64,000 bases of DNA from Prevotella veroralis DSM 19559 = JCM 6290 (GTDB lineage: Bacteria; Bacteroidota; Bacteroidia; Bacteroidales; Bacteroidaceae). Below the pieces are notes generated by a model. That model had not been told where the DNA came from. It saw only the letters and a list, made by a program, of their open reading frames with translations, and did not search any database. A program made the position numbers and the translations under genes. Positions 52,370-61,472 of the stretch are shown piece by piece (within the stretch, counting starts at the first letter, position 1; each line of letters begins with the position of its first letter). The DNA is taken from NCBI RefSeq assembly GCF_000377625.1, contig NZ_KB898337.1:1-64000 (forward strand), written 5' to 3'.

Positions 52370-52377
52370 CAAAGATA
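52370..52377 (-). promoter_or_regulatory. promoter -7 element of the TonB receptor operon
   Basis: Minus strand TATCTTTG matches TAnnTTTG; the leader would be about 75 nt long. A perfect -33 TTTG is not present (ATTG at 52398-52401). Confidence 0.5.
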
Positions 52378-52482
52378 GAGAATAACAAAATATAAGACAA
52401 TACCTAAAAGTAAGTAAATAGGTTGACAAAGGGACAGTTAAACAAGTTGACAAGCTGAATGATAGAATATCTCAAAATAAAG

Positions 52483-52592
52483 AGAGGCTTACCTTCATTT
52501 CAAAAGAGCATCCCTTCAATATGAGAAAAGCCTTTCTTCATATCAAGGAAACGCCTTATTCAAATAGAGGTAGCAGTCTACTCATATACTAT
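52483..52592. repeat. 22-bp periodic array C (5 units)
   Basis: Units start at 52483, 52505, 52527, 52549 and 52571, exactly 22 nt apart. The shared pattern is A(G/A)AG-C near the start, CTTCA or TTCAA in the middle and an A/G-rich end; for example AGAGGCTTACCTTCATTT, AGAGCATCCCTTCAATAT and AAAGCCTTTCTTCATATC. The array separates the TonB receptor promoter from the trpS terminator. Confidence 0.85.
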
Positions 52593-52615
52593 AAACTAAA
52601 TTTCTGTTACATAAA

Positions 52616-52658
52616 AAGGAACGTATTAAAGGATAAACACACCTTTAATACGTTCCTT
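52616..52658 (-). terminator. terminator of the gltX-trpS unit
   Basis: A 17-bp perfect stem, 52616-52632 with 52642-52658 (core AACGTATTAAAGG and its complement), around a 9-nt loop; on the minus strand it is followed by TTTTTAT. Confidence 0.88.
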
Positions 52659-52705
52659 TCTTTAATTATATTGCTCTCGAAAGAGAACTATATCTTTCTT
52701 ATTCT

Positions 52706-53794
52706 TTACTTCTTCCTGAACTTCTCTGCCTGACTCTGAATCAAAGCTGTGTCTTCGAAGTAATTGATCTGCATAGCTGCACGAACTTCATCCATCGTCT
52801 TTGCAGCTACCTCACGAGCCTCAACGGATCCCTTTCTCAAGATGTTATAAATCTCTGGAATATCTTGCTCGTATTCATGGCGACGAGCACGAATGGGGTC
52901 AAGTATCTTATTGAGCACATTATTCAAGAGCTTCTTACACTTCATATCACCGATGCCACCAGCTGTATAAGCAGCTTTCAGTTCGTCAAGGTTATGGAAC
53001 TCTGGCCAGAACTCCGCAAAATCTTCATCGGTTGAGAAAGCATCAAGGTAGGTAAACACAGCGTTACCCTCAACATGACCGGGGTCGGAGACATTCAAGT
53101 GAGTTGGGTCGGTGTACATTGTCTTCACCTTCTTCCATACAGTATCAGCATCATCTGACAGGTAGATACAATTACCCAAGCTCTTACTCATCTTCTCTTT
53201 TCCATCCGTTCCAGGCAAGCGACGAGCCGTTGCATTCTCTGGTAACATGATGTTTGGTTCGACTAATACGGGTGTATAAAGCTGATTGAAACGACGTACA
53301 ATCTCGCGTGTCACCTCAATCATTGGCTCTTGATCTTCACCCGCAGGAACGGTAGTTGCCTTGAAAGCTGCTATATCGGCTGCCTGTGAAACAGGGTACG
53401 CAAAGAAGCCCATTGGGATGTTTGCTTCAAAGTTACGCATCTTGATTTCAGTCTTCACAGTAGGGTTACGCTGCACACGACTTACACTGATAAGATTCAT
53501 AAAGAACATTGTCAATTCTGCCAATTCTGGTATCTGACTCTGAATATAGAGCGTACATTTCTCTGGACTAAGCCCTGCAGAAAGATAATCCAAAGCCACT
53601 TCAATGATGTTCTGGCGAATCTTCTCTGGGTTATCAGCATTATCCGTCAAGGCTTGCACATCAGCCATGAATACAAACATTCTATCATAGTCACCTTGGT
53701 TTTGTAGCTCCACACGACGGCGAAGTGAACCCACATAGTGACCAAGATGCAACTTACCTGTTGGGCGGTCACCAGTCAATATAATCTTTCCCAT
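52706..53794 (-). CDS. trpS: tryptophanyl-tRNA synthetase
   Basis: Class Ic synthetase that charges tRNA-Trp. The HIGH motif is HLGHYVGSL near residue 17 and the KMSKS motif is [10 protein letters not shown] near residue 202. The 362-aa length and the longer C-terminal part are of the Bacteroidetes type. It is the last gene of a likely unit gltX - zinc-ribbon protein - trpS. Confidence 0.93.
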   Translation of the reverse strand: MGKIILTGDRPTGKLHLGHYVGSLRRRVELQNQGDYDRMFVFMADVQALTDNADNPEKIRQNIIEVALDYLSAGLSPEKCTLYIQSQIPELAELTMFFMNLISVSRVQRNPTVKTEIKMRNFEANIPMGFFAYPVSQAADIAAFKATTVPAGEDQEPMIEVTREIVRRFNQLYTPVLVEPNIMLPENATARRLPGTDGKEKMSKSLGNCIYLSDDADTVWKKVKTMYTDPTHLNVSDPGHVEGNAVFTYLDAFSTDEDFAEFWPEFHNLDELKAAYTAGGIGDMKCKKLLNNVLNKILDPIRARRHEYEQDIPEIYNILRKGSVEAREVAAKTMDEVRAAMQINYFEDTALIQSQAEKFRKK

Positions 53795-53841
53795 GTATCT
53801 TTTATTTGTATTTACGTTATTAATAGAGGCGCTGCAAAGCG

Positions 53842-54333
53842 TTATTGTCGATGTTCCTCTTCGACAGCTGCAGTATCAGCTTGCTGTTTCTCTTCCTTTG
53901 GCGCAGGGGTTGCTTCTTCCTCTGGCTCCTCTGGTTCTGGTGCTGTGACAACTGTATCAACAACAGGAGGAGCAGTGTTCTGGACTGGCGCTTCATAAGG
54001 AATCGTATCGACAGACAGGCTATCCGATGCAACTGCCGCTGGTGGTGTTGGACGGAAAGCGACATAAGCACCAAATCCTATTGCTAATACAACTAAACCA
54101 ATCAAGATACCCCATAAGATGGCATGATTGTTCTTCGTGTTTGTATGAGCCGGTTGTGGAACTTGTGCATTAACTTGATTCTGTGGTTGATACTGCTGTC
54201 CTGCACTAATAAGAGGTAATGTTACCTCCATCGTTCCATGACAATGAGGGCACTGACATTCGATTGTCTGCCCCTCATTAGCTTCCACTATAAATTGTGT
54301 ACCACAATTATCACATGTTATCTGATACTTCAT
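53842..54333 (-). CDS. zinc-ribbon single-pass membrane protein (163 aa)
   Basis: A zinc ribbon at the N terminus has ligands CDNC near residues 8-11 and CPHC near residues 28-31. A Gln/Asn/Pro-rich linker leads to one membrane helix ([20 protein letters not shown], about residues 71-90), and the C-terminal third is Pro/Glu-rich and disordered. The ribbon should be in the cytosol and the acidic tail in the periplasm. No function is assigned. It is 17 nt behind gltX and 47 nt before trpS. Confidence 0.7.
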   Translation of the reverse strand: MKYQITCDNCGTQFIVEANEGQTIECQCPHCHGTMEVTLPLISAGQQYQPQNQVNAQVPQPAHTNTKNNHAILWGILIGLVVLAIGFGAYVAFRPTPPAAVASDSLSVDTIPYEAPVQNTAPPVVDTVVTAPEPEEPEEEATPAPKEEKQQADTAAVEEEHRQ

Positions 54334-54350
54334 CTATTCGATTTCTATCA

Positions 54351-55868
54351 TTAACCAAGTACTTCTATAGCCTTGCGCATACGTTTCAAGGTTTCCGCTT
54401 TGCCAAGGAAAGCAGAAATATCAAACATGCCAGGTCCCTTACCAATGCCAACCAATGTTAATCGGAAAGCATTCATTATATCGCCAAGTTTATAGCCTTT
54501 ATCCTCTACCCATTTCATAACGACAGGTTCCTGACCTTCGATAGAGAAGTCGTCTATACCTTCAAGCACCTCTGCCAATTCAGTCATCTGCTGTGCTGAA
54601 TATTCCTTCCAACGCTTCTTAACCGTCTTCTCATCGTAACTTGTTGGAGCAATAAAGAAGAAAGAACAAAGTTCCCAAAGCTCTTTCACGAAACTAACAC
54701 GATCCTTCATCATGTGAACAACCTGTCTTACTTGTTCCATACTAGCTTCAACACCATTATTAGCAACGATAGGTGCAAAGAGTTCTGCTATCTCGTCATC
54801 ACTCTTACGGAGGATGTACTCATGATTGAACCATATACCCTTTTGATAATCAAATTTAGCTCCGCTCTTTGAACATTTCGTTATATCGAATGCTTTTACT
54901 AACTCATCAAGAGAGAAGAGTTCCTGTTCGGTTCCTGGATTCCAACCTAACAATGCTAAGAAGTTTACCACTGCCTCTGGGAAATATCCACTCTCACGAT
55001 AACCCGAGCTAACCTCTCCTGTCTTAGGATCATGCCACTCTAATGGGAACACGGGGAAGCCTAAACGATCACCATCACGCTTGCTTAACTTTCCCTTTCC
55101 TTCTGGTTTCAATAACAATGGAAGGTGTGCGAAACGTGGCATACTATCCTCCCAACCAAAGGCACGATAGAGCAATACATGCAAAGGAGCACTTGGCAAC
55201 CACTCTTCACCACGGATCACATGAGAGATTTCCATTAAGTGGTCATCAACGATGTTAGCAAGGTGGTAAGTAGGCAACTCGTCTGCACTCTTATACAAGA
55301 CCTTATCATCAAGGATATCACTCTTAATGCAGACATCGCCACGAATCATATCACTGACATGAACCTCCTCACCAGGCTCTATCTTAAAGCGAACAACATA
55401 CTGTTGACCATCGTCTATCAAGCTATCAACCTCTTCTTTCGGCATGGTCAAAGAGTTACGCATCTGAAGACGAGTATGTGCATCGTATTGGAAGTTCTGA
55501 ATCTCCTTGCGCTTAGCATCTAACTCCTCAGGAGTATCAAAGGCAATGTATGCTTTACCAGCCTCTAACAACTGATTAACATACTTCTTATAGATATCAC
55601 GACGCTCACTCTGTCGATAAGGACCATGCTCACCTCCAAAGCTAACGCCCTCATCAAACTCTATTCCTAACCATTTAAACGAATCAAGGATATATTCTTC
55701 AGCCCCTGGAACAAAGCGATTAGAGTCTGTATCCTCTATACGGAAGATGAGTTTACCGCCATGCTGACGTGCGAAAAGATAATTATACAATGCTGTACGT
55801 ACACCACCAATATGCAATGCGCCCGTTGGACTAGGTGCAAAACGTACTCTTACATTTCTCTCTGCCAT
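54351..55868 (-). CDS. gltX: glutamyl-tRNA synthetase
   Basis: Class Ib synthetase. The HIGH region is [19 protein letters not shown] at the start and the KMSKS-type motif is [12 protein letters not shown] near residue 260. The anticodon-binding helical part completes the 505 aa. It is read divergently from the 7TM-HD gene and its -7 element TAATTTTG is at 55892-55899. Confidence 0.95.
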   Translation of the reverse strand: MAERNVRVRFAPSPTGALHIGGVRTALYNYLFARQHGGKLIFRIEDTDSNRFVPGAEEYILDSFKWLGIEFDEGVSFGGEHGPYRQSERRDIYKKYVNQLLEAGKAYIAFDTPEELDAKRKEIQNFQYDAHTRLQMRNSLTMPKEEVDSLIDDGQQYVVRFKIEPGEEVHVSDMIRGDVCIKSDILDDKVLYKSADELPTYHLANIVDDHLMEISHVIRGEEWLPSAPLHVLLYRAFGWEDSMPRFAHLPLLLKPEGKGKLSKRDGDRLGFPVFPLEWHDPKTGEVSSGYRESGYFPEAVVNFLALLGWNPGTEQELFSLDELVKAFDITKCSKSGAKFDYQKGIWFNHEYILRKSDDEIAELFAPIVANNGVEASMEQVRQVVHMMKDRVSFVKELWELCSFFFIAPTSYDEKTVKKRWKEYSAQQMTELAEVLEGIDDFSIEGQEPVVMKWVEDKGYKLGDIMNAFRLTLVGIGKGPGMFDISAFLGKAETLKRMRKAIEVLG

Positions 55869-55891
55869 TGTCTTAAATATTATTTTTCCTG

Positions 55892-55899
55892 CAAAATTA
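55892..55899 (-). promoter_or_regulatory. gltX: promoter -7 element of gltX
   Basis: Minus strand TAATTTTG fits TAnnTTTG, 24 nt before the gltX start, in the short gap to the divergent 7TM-HD gene. Confidence 0.45.
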
Positions 55900-55976
55900 A
55901 TGCTTTTTTTTGAGTATACGCCATATTTTTAGTATTTTCGCAAGTGCTTAGAAGTTAATAGAAAGTATATAGAAAT

Positions 55977-58028
55977 ATGATAAGATTCAGAAATATCAAA
56001 AGCCACTATTGGCGTAATATGGCTTCAAGAACGGCTTTGGTCATCGTTGCTGTGGTGATGATAGTGCTTTTCTTACCACGAACGAGGGGTAAACTCTTCC
56101 ATTATGATGAGGGGAAACCATGGATGTATGGACAATTAATTGCCAAATTCGACTTCCCTATCTTCAAGACCGATGAAGCATTAAAGGCGGAACGTGACTC
56201 CATGATGAAGCATTTCCAGCCGTATTATAACGTTAATCCTTCTATCGAAGCAAAGAAGATTGAACAATTCAAGACTGCTTACAAGAATGGTATTCCAGGC
56301 TTACCGCAATCGTATGTAGAAATCATTGCCCAACACTTGCATGATATTTATGAGGCTGGAGTGATCGATCCACAGCAATATTCTAAACTCGTGAAAGATA
56401 GCGATAATGTGATTCGTGTGGTCACTGGTAAACAAGCTGTGAGTGTTCCAATCAATAAGACCTTCTCAACGCTCGGGGCGTATGAGCATCTCTTTGTGAA
56501 TCCTACTTTAGGTTCAAAGCGTGCTATCTTACAACAATGTAATCTAAACGAATACATTGAACCAAACCTTATTTATGATAAAGATCGCAGTGAGACAGAG
56601 ATGAATGATATGCTCAGTCTCATTCCACAAGCATCTGGAATGGTATTGGAAGGACAGAGAATCATCGACCGAGGTGATATCGTTGATGCAAAGACTTACC
56701 GTGTGCTCAATTCATTCGAGCAGGCTATGGAGAAGCGTAACGCATCCGAAGCAGAGATTACATCAACCATCATCGGACAAAGTATCTATGTATTAATCCT
56801 CATCGGATTATTCACCCTTTACCTCGCTCTCTTCCGCAAAGATTATTTCGATAAGCCGCGTTCCATATCGCTACTTTATGTGATGATAGTCATCTTCCCT
56901 ATCCTCACCTCGCTAATGATGGAACATAACATCCTAAGTGTTTACATTCTTCCTTTCTCCATGGCACCGATCTTCTTCCGAGTATTTATGGATTCCCGAA
57001 CGGCTTTCATAGCGCATGTGACGATGATTCTTATCTGTGCGGTCGCCGTGAAATACCAATACGAATTTATCATCGTACAATTAGTTGCGGGCTTGATTGC
57101 CATCTATTCTCTTAGAGAATTATCCAAGCGTAGTCAGATATTCCTTACTGCCTTATTGGTTACAATCGGTTCAGCTGCTATGTATTTAGCTTTACAACTC
57201 ATCCAAGCCGACGACCTTTCAAAGCTCGACCAGACCATGTATTATCACTTCGGAGTCAATGCTTTCTTCTTGCTCTTTACCTATCCTCTGATGTTGGTAA
57301 TCGAGAAAACTTTCGGCTTTGTATCAACGGTTACAATGTTTGAGCTATCCAATACAAACAATGAACTTCTAAGACGACTAAGTGAGGTAGCCCCGGGAAC
57401 TTTCCAACATTCTATCACGGTAGGTAACTTAGCGACTGAGATTGCAAACCGAATTGGTGCTAAGAGCCAACTGGTTCGTACAGGAGCTTTATACCATGAC
57501 ATCGGTAAAATGCTCAATCCAGCGTTCTTTACAGAGAATCAAGCGGGCATAAATCCGCATGATAAGTTGACCGACTTAGAGAGTGCGCGTATTATTATCA
57601 GTCACGTAACGGAAGGATTAAAGCTCGCAGAGAAGTATAATCTACCACGCGAAATAAAAGAGTTTATTACCACACATCATGGCACAGGACTTGCAAAATA
57701 TTTCTACATACATTATAAGAACGAACATCCTGACGAGGAAGTGAACGAAGACCTCTTCCGTTATCCAGGTCCGAACCCATTCACTCGAGAGCAAGCTATC
57801 TTGATGATGAGCGATACTGTTGAGGCGGCGTCACGATCTCTAAAGGAATACACAGAAGACAGTATCAGCGAACTTGTAAACAAACTTATTGACGGACAAG
57901 TAGCTGATGGTAACTTCACGGATTGTCCTATCACTTTCCGTGACATCTCCGCCGCGAAAGCCGTACTCATAGAACGTCTCAAGGCAATGTATCACACGCG
58001 TATTCAATATCCAACACTAAAAGCATAG
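55977..58028 (+). CDS. 7TM-HD phosphodiesterase (PgpH family, c-di-AMP type)
   Basis: One helix near residues 20-37, a periplasmic 7TMR-HDED domain to about residue 265, then about seven membrane helices (from SIYVLILIGLFTLYLALF to YHFGVNAFFLLFTYPLML) and a cytosolic HD domain. The HD domain has the key residues in PGTFQHSITVGNLA, LYHDIGKML, IISHVTEGLKLA and ITTHHGTGL, which bind two metals. This architecture is that of PgpH, which hydrolyses cyclic di-AMP. A cyclase gene is not in the window. The product is 683 aa; a terminator follows at 58095. Confidence 0.88.
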   Translation: MIRFRNIKSHYWRNMASRTALVIVAVVMIVLFLPRTRGKLFHYDEGKPWMYGQLIAKFDFPIFKTDEALKAERDSMMKHFQPYYNVNPSIEAKKIEQFKTAYKNGIPGLPQSYVEIIAQHLHDIYEAGVIDPQQYSKLVKDSDNVIRVVTGKQAVSVPINKTFSTLGAYEHLFVNPTLGSKRAILQQCNLNEYIEPNLIYDKDRSETEMNDMLSLIPQASGMVLEGQRIIDRGDIVDAKTYRVLNSFEQAMEKRNASEAEITSTIIGQSIYVLILIGLFTLYLALFRKDYFDKPRSISLLYVMIVIFPILTSLMMEHNILSVYILPFSMAPIFFRVFMDSRTAFIAHVTMILICAVAVKYQYEFIIVQLVAGLIAIYSLRELSKRSQIFLTALLVTIGSAAMYLALQLIQADDLSKLDQTMYYHFGVNAFFLLFTYPLMLVIEKTFGFVSTVTMFELSNTNNELLRRLSEVAPGTFQHSITVGNLATEIANRIGAKSQLVRTGALYHDIGKMLNPAFFTENQAGINPHDKLTDLESARIIISHVTEGLKLAEKYNLPREIKEFITTHHGTGLAKYFYIHYKNEHPDEEVNEDLFRYPGPNPFTREQAILMMSDTVEAASRSLKEYTEDSISELVNKLIDGQVADGNFTDCPITFRDISAAKAVLIERLKAMYHTRIQYPTLKA

Positions 58029-58094
58029 ATAACGCTATTTTAAAATTGTAATAGAATATTATCAATTTAGCTATCTGTATTTGCGTTATTTTCG

Positions 58095-58144
58095 AAAGCT
58101 ACCCTACTTTGGTTCAAATAGCCAAATTATGGTAGCTTTTTACA
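58095..58144 (+). terminator. terminator of the 7TM-HD gene
   Basis: AAAGCTACC (58095-58103) pairs with GGTAGCTTT (58131-58139); inside, TTTGG and CCAAA form a second stem. A T-rich tail follows on the + strand. Confidence 0.75.
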
Positions 58145-58363
58145 TATAAGTAATAACTCATTGAAATACAGGCTATTACATAAAAAGTACTATCCTTATA
58201 ATAAGAAATAACTCACTTATTTTGTAAAAACATGGTACTTTTCAGCCAAAAAGAGGCTCTTTTTCATCAAAATCAATGCTACTTTTCATTGAAAAAGATA
58301 GTACTTTTCACCAAAAACGATAGTACTTTTTACTAAAAACGATAGTACTTTTTTAGAAAAAGG
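58144..58363. repeat. 22-bp periodic array D (about 10 units, the longest)
   Basis: Six clear units start at 58232, 58254, 58276, 58298, 58320 and 58342, each 22 nt; the last three share ATAGTACTTTT followed by an A-run. Four more degenerate units fit the same register upstream, from 58144 to 58231. The sequence after 58363 begins TACTATCG, the reverse complement of CGATAGTA, so the final unit and its follower form a hairpin (CGATAGTAC with GTACTATCG). T-runs and A-runs recur once per unit. The array fills most of the gap before the FadL-like gene. Confidence 0.85.
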
Positions 58364-58605
58364 TACTATCGTGCAGTTTAAATCGATTATTCTTTTGCTA
58401 GAATAAGATATTTTAGAAACAAAAAATGTAATATCTTTTCCTATTTATTCTATGTTCCTTTAAGTAAAAATCATGGGACTTTATCCATAAATCGACAGCT
58501 ATTTTGCAATCGAACCTACCTTCTTTCGCCCAACATGTTCCCTACTTTTCGCACTTAAAGAACTATTGCACAAATCGAAACAAAGTGAGAAAAAGAGAGG
58601 AAAGA

Positions 58606-58637
58606 TTTGGAGTTTTAGAACAATATATATAACTTTG
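58606..58637 (+). promoter_or_regulatory. promoter of the FadL-like gene
   Basis: TTTG (58606-58609) and TAACTTTG (58630-58637) are 20 nt apart, 42 nt before the start codon; a very good Bacteroidetes promoter. Confidence 0.7.
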
Positions 58638-58678
58638 CAACCAAATTTATAGGTTTTTAATATACAAAAGAACAACCA

Positions 58679-60373
58679 ATGAAGCATTCTAAGATGATCA
58701 TTGCTGCCACAATGTTAGCAATGGCAACAACATCACAAGCCGGAGGTTTACTCACAAATACTAATCAAAGCATTGCTTTCAACCGTAATTTTGCGCGTGT
58801 CGGTGCGATTGGTATCGATGGAGTTTACTTTAATCCAGCTGGAGTAGTATTCCTGAGCAATGGTTTCCACCTATCTCTTAACGTTCAGAATGTGTACCAA
58901 ACACGTGAAATTACATCGTCTTTTTCGGTTCCTGCATTCGAACAAGTGCCGGCATTGCAGCCTTTTGCACAACCTTTCAAGCTCAATGGAGGAAAAGAAG
59001 ATGGTAATAAGTTCTATAAAGGTAAGGCTTCTGTGCCTATCCTCCCATCGTTCCAGATTGCTTATAATAAGGATAAATGGAGTTTCCAAGTAGGTTTCGG
59101 CTTAACCGGTGGTGGTGGAAAGGCTACATTCAATGAGGGACTTCCTTCTTTTGAACGACAAGTTTCGCTGCTTCCTGCATTAATCAATCAAAACCTCCCA
59201 ACTTTCGCGGCTCTTCTTGGTCAGCAAGAGTCTCCTGCAACAGCATATAGCATGCAGAGCTATATGAGTGGACAGCAATACGATTTCGGTTTACAACTCG
59301 GTGCAGCCTATAAGATTAATGAGCACCTAGCAGTTTATGGTGGTGCACGCTTCAACTATATCTATAATAAGTACGAGGGAAATCTTACGAACATCTCAGC
59401 AAATGTTGGTGGAAATAATCAGAACTTATACAATTACTTCGACTCTAAGGTAAAAGCACTTAACGATAAGGCTACATCGTTACAAGCGCAGGCTTCAGCT
59501 GCTAGGACGCAAGCCGCAGCTTTACAGGCACAAGCTAATGCAACGACAGATCCAACAGCAAAGGCACAACTATTGGCTGCAGCTAATCAATATGCTGCGG
59601 GTGCTGAAAAAGCTAGTAACGGAGCGAAGTTAGTGAGTGCTGGAGCCGACAAACTCAGTAGCAGTAAGGAACTCGTAAAGGATCGTTATGTAAAGGTGAG
59701 CCAACGTGGTTGGGGCATTACTCCTATCCTCGGCATTGATTATCACAATGGAAAATGGAATCTTGCAGCTCGCTATGAGTTCACAACAAAGTTCAATGTT
59801 GAGACAAAGGCTAATCCAGATGATACGCACAGTTATGAAGATGGCGTAACAACCCCTAACGATATTCCTGGTATTCTTGCTCTCGGTGCACAATATGAAG
59901 TATTGAAAAACCTGCGCGTTATGGCTGGTTACAACTATTACTTCGATAAAGAAGCACGAATGGCAAATAACAAACAGAAGCTCCTTGCGCACAATACACA
60001 GGAATTCCTTGCTGGTGTTGAGTGGGATATTACTCCTGCTGTGACGGTTAGTGCAGGCGGACAACGCACAAAGTATGGACTCGGAGATGGCAAGTATCTT
60101 ACCGATCTCAGTTTCGTTACGAGCAGTTACAGCTTTGGCTTTGGTGCAAAGATTAAAGTTGCTAAGAATGCACACCTCAACGTTGCTTACTTCTTTACGA
60201 ACTATTCTAACTTTAAGAAGGAATATAACGATGCAATTACTGTCGGTAAAGAGCAAGTCACACAACCTGATGGTACAATCGTGACACAGCCTAAGACAAT
60301 CGCAACAAAGAATACAGACATCTTCACCCGAACAAACAAAGTTTTAGGTGTCGGACTTGATATTGATTTCTAA
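58679..60373 (+). CDS. FadL/OmpP1-type outer-membrane transporter with helical insertion (564 aa)
   Basis: A signal peptide (residues 1-21, ending TTSQA) is followed by a beta-barrel protein. The family marks are the N-terminal FNRNFARVG and GVYFNPAGV (NPA motif of FadL/TodX proteins). Members let hydrophobic compounds such as fatty acids cross the outer membrane. Unusual is the stretch at about residues 255-335, which is Ala/Gln/Lys-rich, free of beta pattern and coiled-coil-like (ATSLQAQASAARTQAAALQA), between two barrel strands. It should stand out from the barrel as a helix pair. The last residue is Phe, as normal for barrels. A terminator follows. Confidence 0.85.
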   Translation: MKHSKMIIAATMLAMATTSQAGGLLTNTNQSIAFNRNFARVGAIGIDGVYFNPAGVVFLSNGFHLSLNVQNVYQTREITSSFSVPAFEQVPALQPFAQPFKLNGGKEDGNKFYKGKASVPILPSFQIAYNKDKWSFQVGFGLTGGGGKATFNEGLPSFERQVSLLPALINQNLPTFAALLGQQESPATAYSMQSYMSGQQYDFGLQLGAAYKINEHLAVYGGARFNYIYNKYEGNLTNISANVGGNNQNLYNYFDSKVKALNDKATSLQAQASAARTQAAALQAQANATTDPTAKAQLLAAANQYAAGAEKASNGAKLVSAGADKLSSSKELVKDRYVKVSQRGWGITPILGIDYHNGKWNLAARYEFTTKFNVETKANPDDTHSYEDGVTTPNDIPGILALGAQYEVLKNLRVMAGYNYYFDKEARMANNKQKLLAHNTQEFLAGVEWDITPAVTVSAGGQRTKYGLGDGKYLTDLSFVTSSYSFGFGAKIKVAKNAHLNVAYFFTNYSNFKKEYNDAITVGKEQVTQPDGTIVTQPKTIATKNTDIFTRTNKVLGVGLDIDF

Positions 60374-60410
60374 AAACAATCACTCACAACCAAGTTAATC
60401 TAACCACAAA

Positions 60411-60456
60411 GCGGAGATAATTGAATGACTTCAACTTATCTCCGCCTTATTTTTTC
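60411..60456 (+). terminator. terminator of the FadL-like gene
   Basis: GCGGAGATAA (60411-60420) pairs perfectly with TTATCTCCGC (60436-60445), followed by CTTATTTTTTCC. Confidence 0.88.
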
Positions 60457-60502
60457 CTTCACTTCAATTCATTAAGATTCGAAAAGACTTCCTTTTAAAC
60501 AC

Positions 60503-60533
60503 TTGCAAATATCAAGTAATATTCATATATTTG
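60503..60533 (+). promoter_or_regulatory. promoter of the toxin-antitoxin pair
   Basis: TTG (60503-60505) and TATATTTG (60526-60533) are 20 nt apart, 52 nt before the antitoxin ATG. The longest frame would start at a TTG (60556) just after the expected start of transcription; the ATG at 60586 is preferred. Confidence 0.55.
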
Positions 60534-60585
60534 CAGCAGAACAATATCAAAACGATTGCACATCGCAACCAAAAGACTACAGATT

Positions 60586-60888
60586 ATGGCACAATCAGCA
60601 ATGACAATCCGTATGGATTCACAGATAAAGAAGCAGTTTGACAAGCTCTGCCAGCAATTCGGAATGAGTACGAATACTGCCATTAATATCTTCGTTAATC
60701 AAGTTGTAAGAAGTCGCGCAATACCTTTCATCATCACAAGTAAAGATGAAGAAAAGGAAGAAATACGTAAGAAGGGATTGCAGGCTTTCTATCAAATACG
60801 CAAGGAAATGGAAGAAAGCAATGATGAGGAAATATCTTTATCAGAGATAAATAAGGAGATTAAACTTAGTAGACAAGAACCTAAATGA
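60586..60888 (+). CDS. RelB/DinJ-family antitoxin (100 aa)
   Basis: A ribbon-helix-helix DNA-binding start, TIRMDSQIKKQFDKLCQQFG followed by MSTNTAINIFVNQV, is the RelB/DinJ pattern. The C-terminal half is highly charged (EEKEEIRKKGLQAFYQIRKE) and should bind the toxin. It overlaps the toxin gene by 4 nt (ATGA), so translation is coupled. The protein probably represses its own promoter at 60503-60533. Confidence 0.85.
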   Translation: MAQSAMTIRMDSQIKKQFDKLCQQFGMSTNTAINIFVNQVVRSRAIPFIITSKDEEKEEIRKKGLQAFYQIRKEMEESNDEEISLSEINKEIKLSRQEPK

Positions 60889-61295
60889 TTTATGTTGTAA
60901 TAGACACGAATGTTATTGTGTCTGCCTTAATCACGAAAAACCCCAATGCAGCAACTACTCGAGTATTGGAGTTCGCACTAATGGGAGAGATTGTACCGCT
61001 CTATGACCAAGATGTGTTGGATGAGTATCTTGAAGTACTTACAAGGAAGAAGTTTAAGCTAAAAGAGGACTCCATCCAATACATTATAAAAACAATTACC
61101 ATCAATGGCATCGACATTCTCCGCACGTCTTTCTTAGAAGATATGCCTGATGAAGATGATAGAGTCTTTTATGAATTAAGTCTATCTGAACCAGATTCTT
61201 TACTTATTACTGGCAATTCAAAGCACTTTCCGAGGACACCAAGAGTTGTATCTCCTAGCGAATTCTTAAGAATCATAGAAGATAATAACACTTAA
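60885..61295 (+). CDS. PIN-domain toxin (putative RNase, 136 aa)
   Basis: A PIN domain with its acidic metal-binding residues: Asp7 in VVIDTNVIVSAL, Glu47 in VLDEYLEVL, Asp91/Asp92 in DEDDRVFYEL and Asp104 in PDSLLITGNSKHF. The last stretch, LITGNSKHF-P, is typical of the PIN family toxins annotated as toxin components next to DinJ-type antitoxins. It should cut RNA when free of antitoxin. DinJ proteins are best known with YafQ/RelE partners, so this is a mixed pair. The target RNA is unknown. Confidence 0.85.
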   Translation: MIYVVIDTNVIVSALITKNPNAATTRVLEFALMGEIVPLYDQDVLDEYLEVLTRKKFKLKEDSIQYIIKTITINGIDILRTSFLEDMPDEDDRVFYELSLSEPDSLLITGNSKHFPRTPRVVSPSEFLRIIEDNNT

Positions 61296-61352
61296 AAAGC
61301 TACCCCATCTATGATGTATACCGACAAAAGCTTATAACAATAGCACTTGAAG

Positions 61353-61440
61353 AAAGGCTTTCCTTAATTTAAAGAAAGCCTTTCTTTAATTCAAAGAAAG
61401 GCTCTTCTGAAATGGAAGAAACGCCCCCTTCATTATGAAC
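61353..61440. repeat. 22-bp periodic array E (4 units)
   Basis: Units start at 61353, 61375, 61397 and 61419, each 22 nt. Starts are AAAGGCTTTCCTTAATTT, AAAGCCTTTCTTTAATTC, AAAGGCTCTTCTGAAATG and AAACGCCCCCTTCATTAT. Units 1 and 2 are in opposite orientation to each other and form a stem (GAAAGGCTTTC against GAAAGCCTTTC). The array lies between the convergent toxin and priA genes. Confidence 0.85.
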
Positions 61441-61472
61441 ATAATTTTACTTTATGCACTAGGAGAGATTGG

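Noticed and set aside
58144..58363. CRISPR array
   Set aside because: Period is 22 bp with no constant repeat and variable spacer alternation; whole units vary and are quasi-palindromic; no cas genes in the window.
59630..60265. 211-codon minus-strand frame opposite the FadL-like gene
   Set aside because: Shadow of the barrel gene, no recognisable domain, no promoter in a sensible place.
60556..60888. TTG start for the antitoxin (110 aa)
   Set aside because: It lies only about 15 nt after the predicted start of transcription and the added residues do not fit the DinJ family; the ATG at 60586 does.
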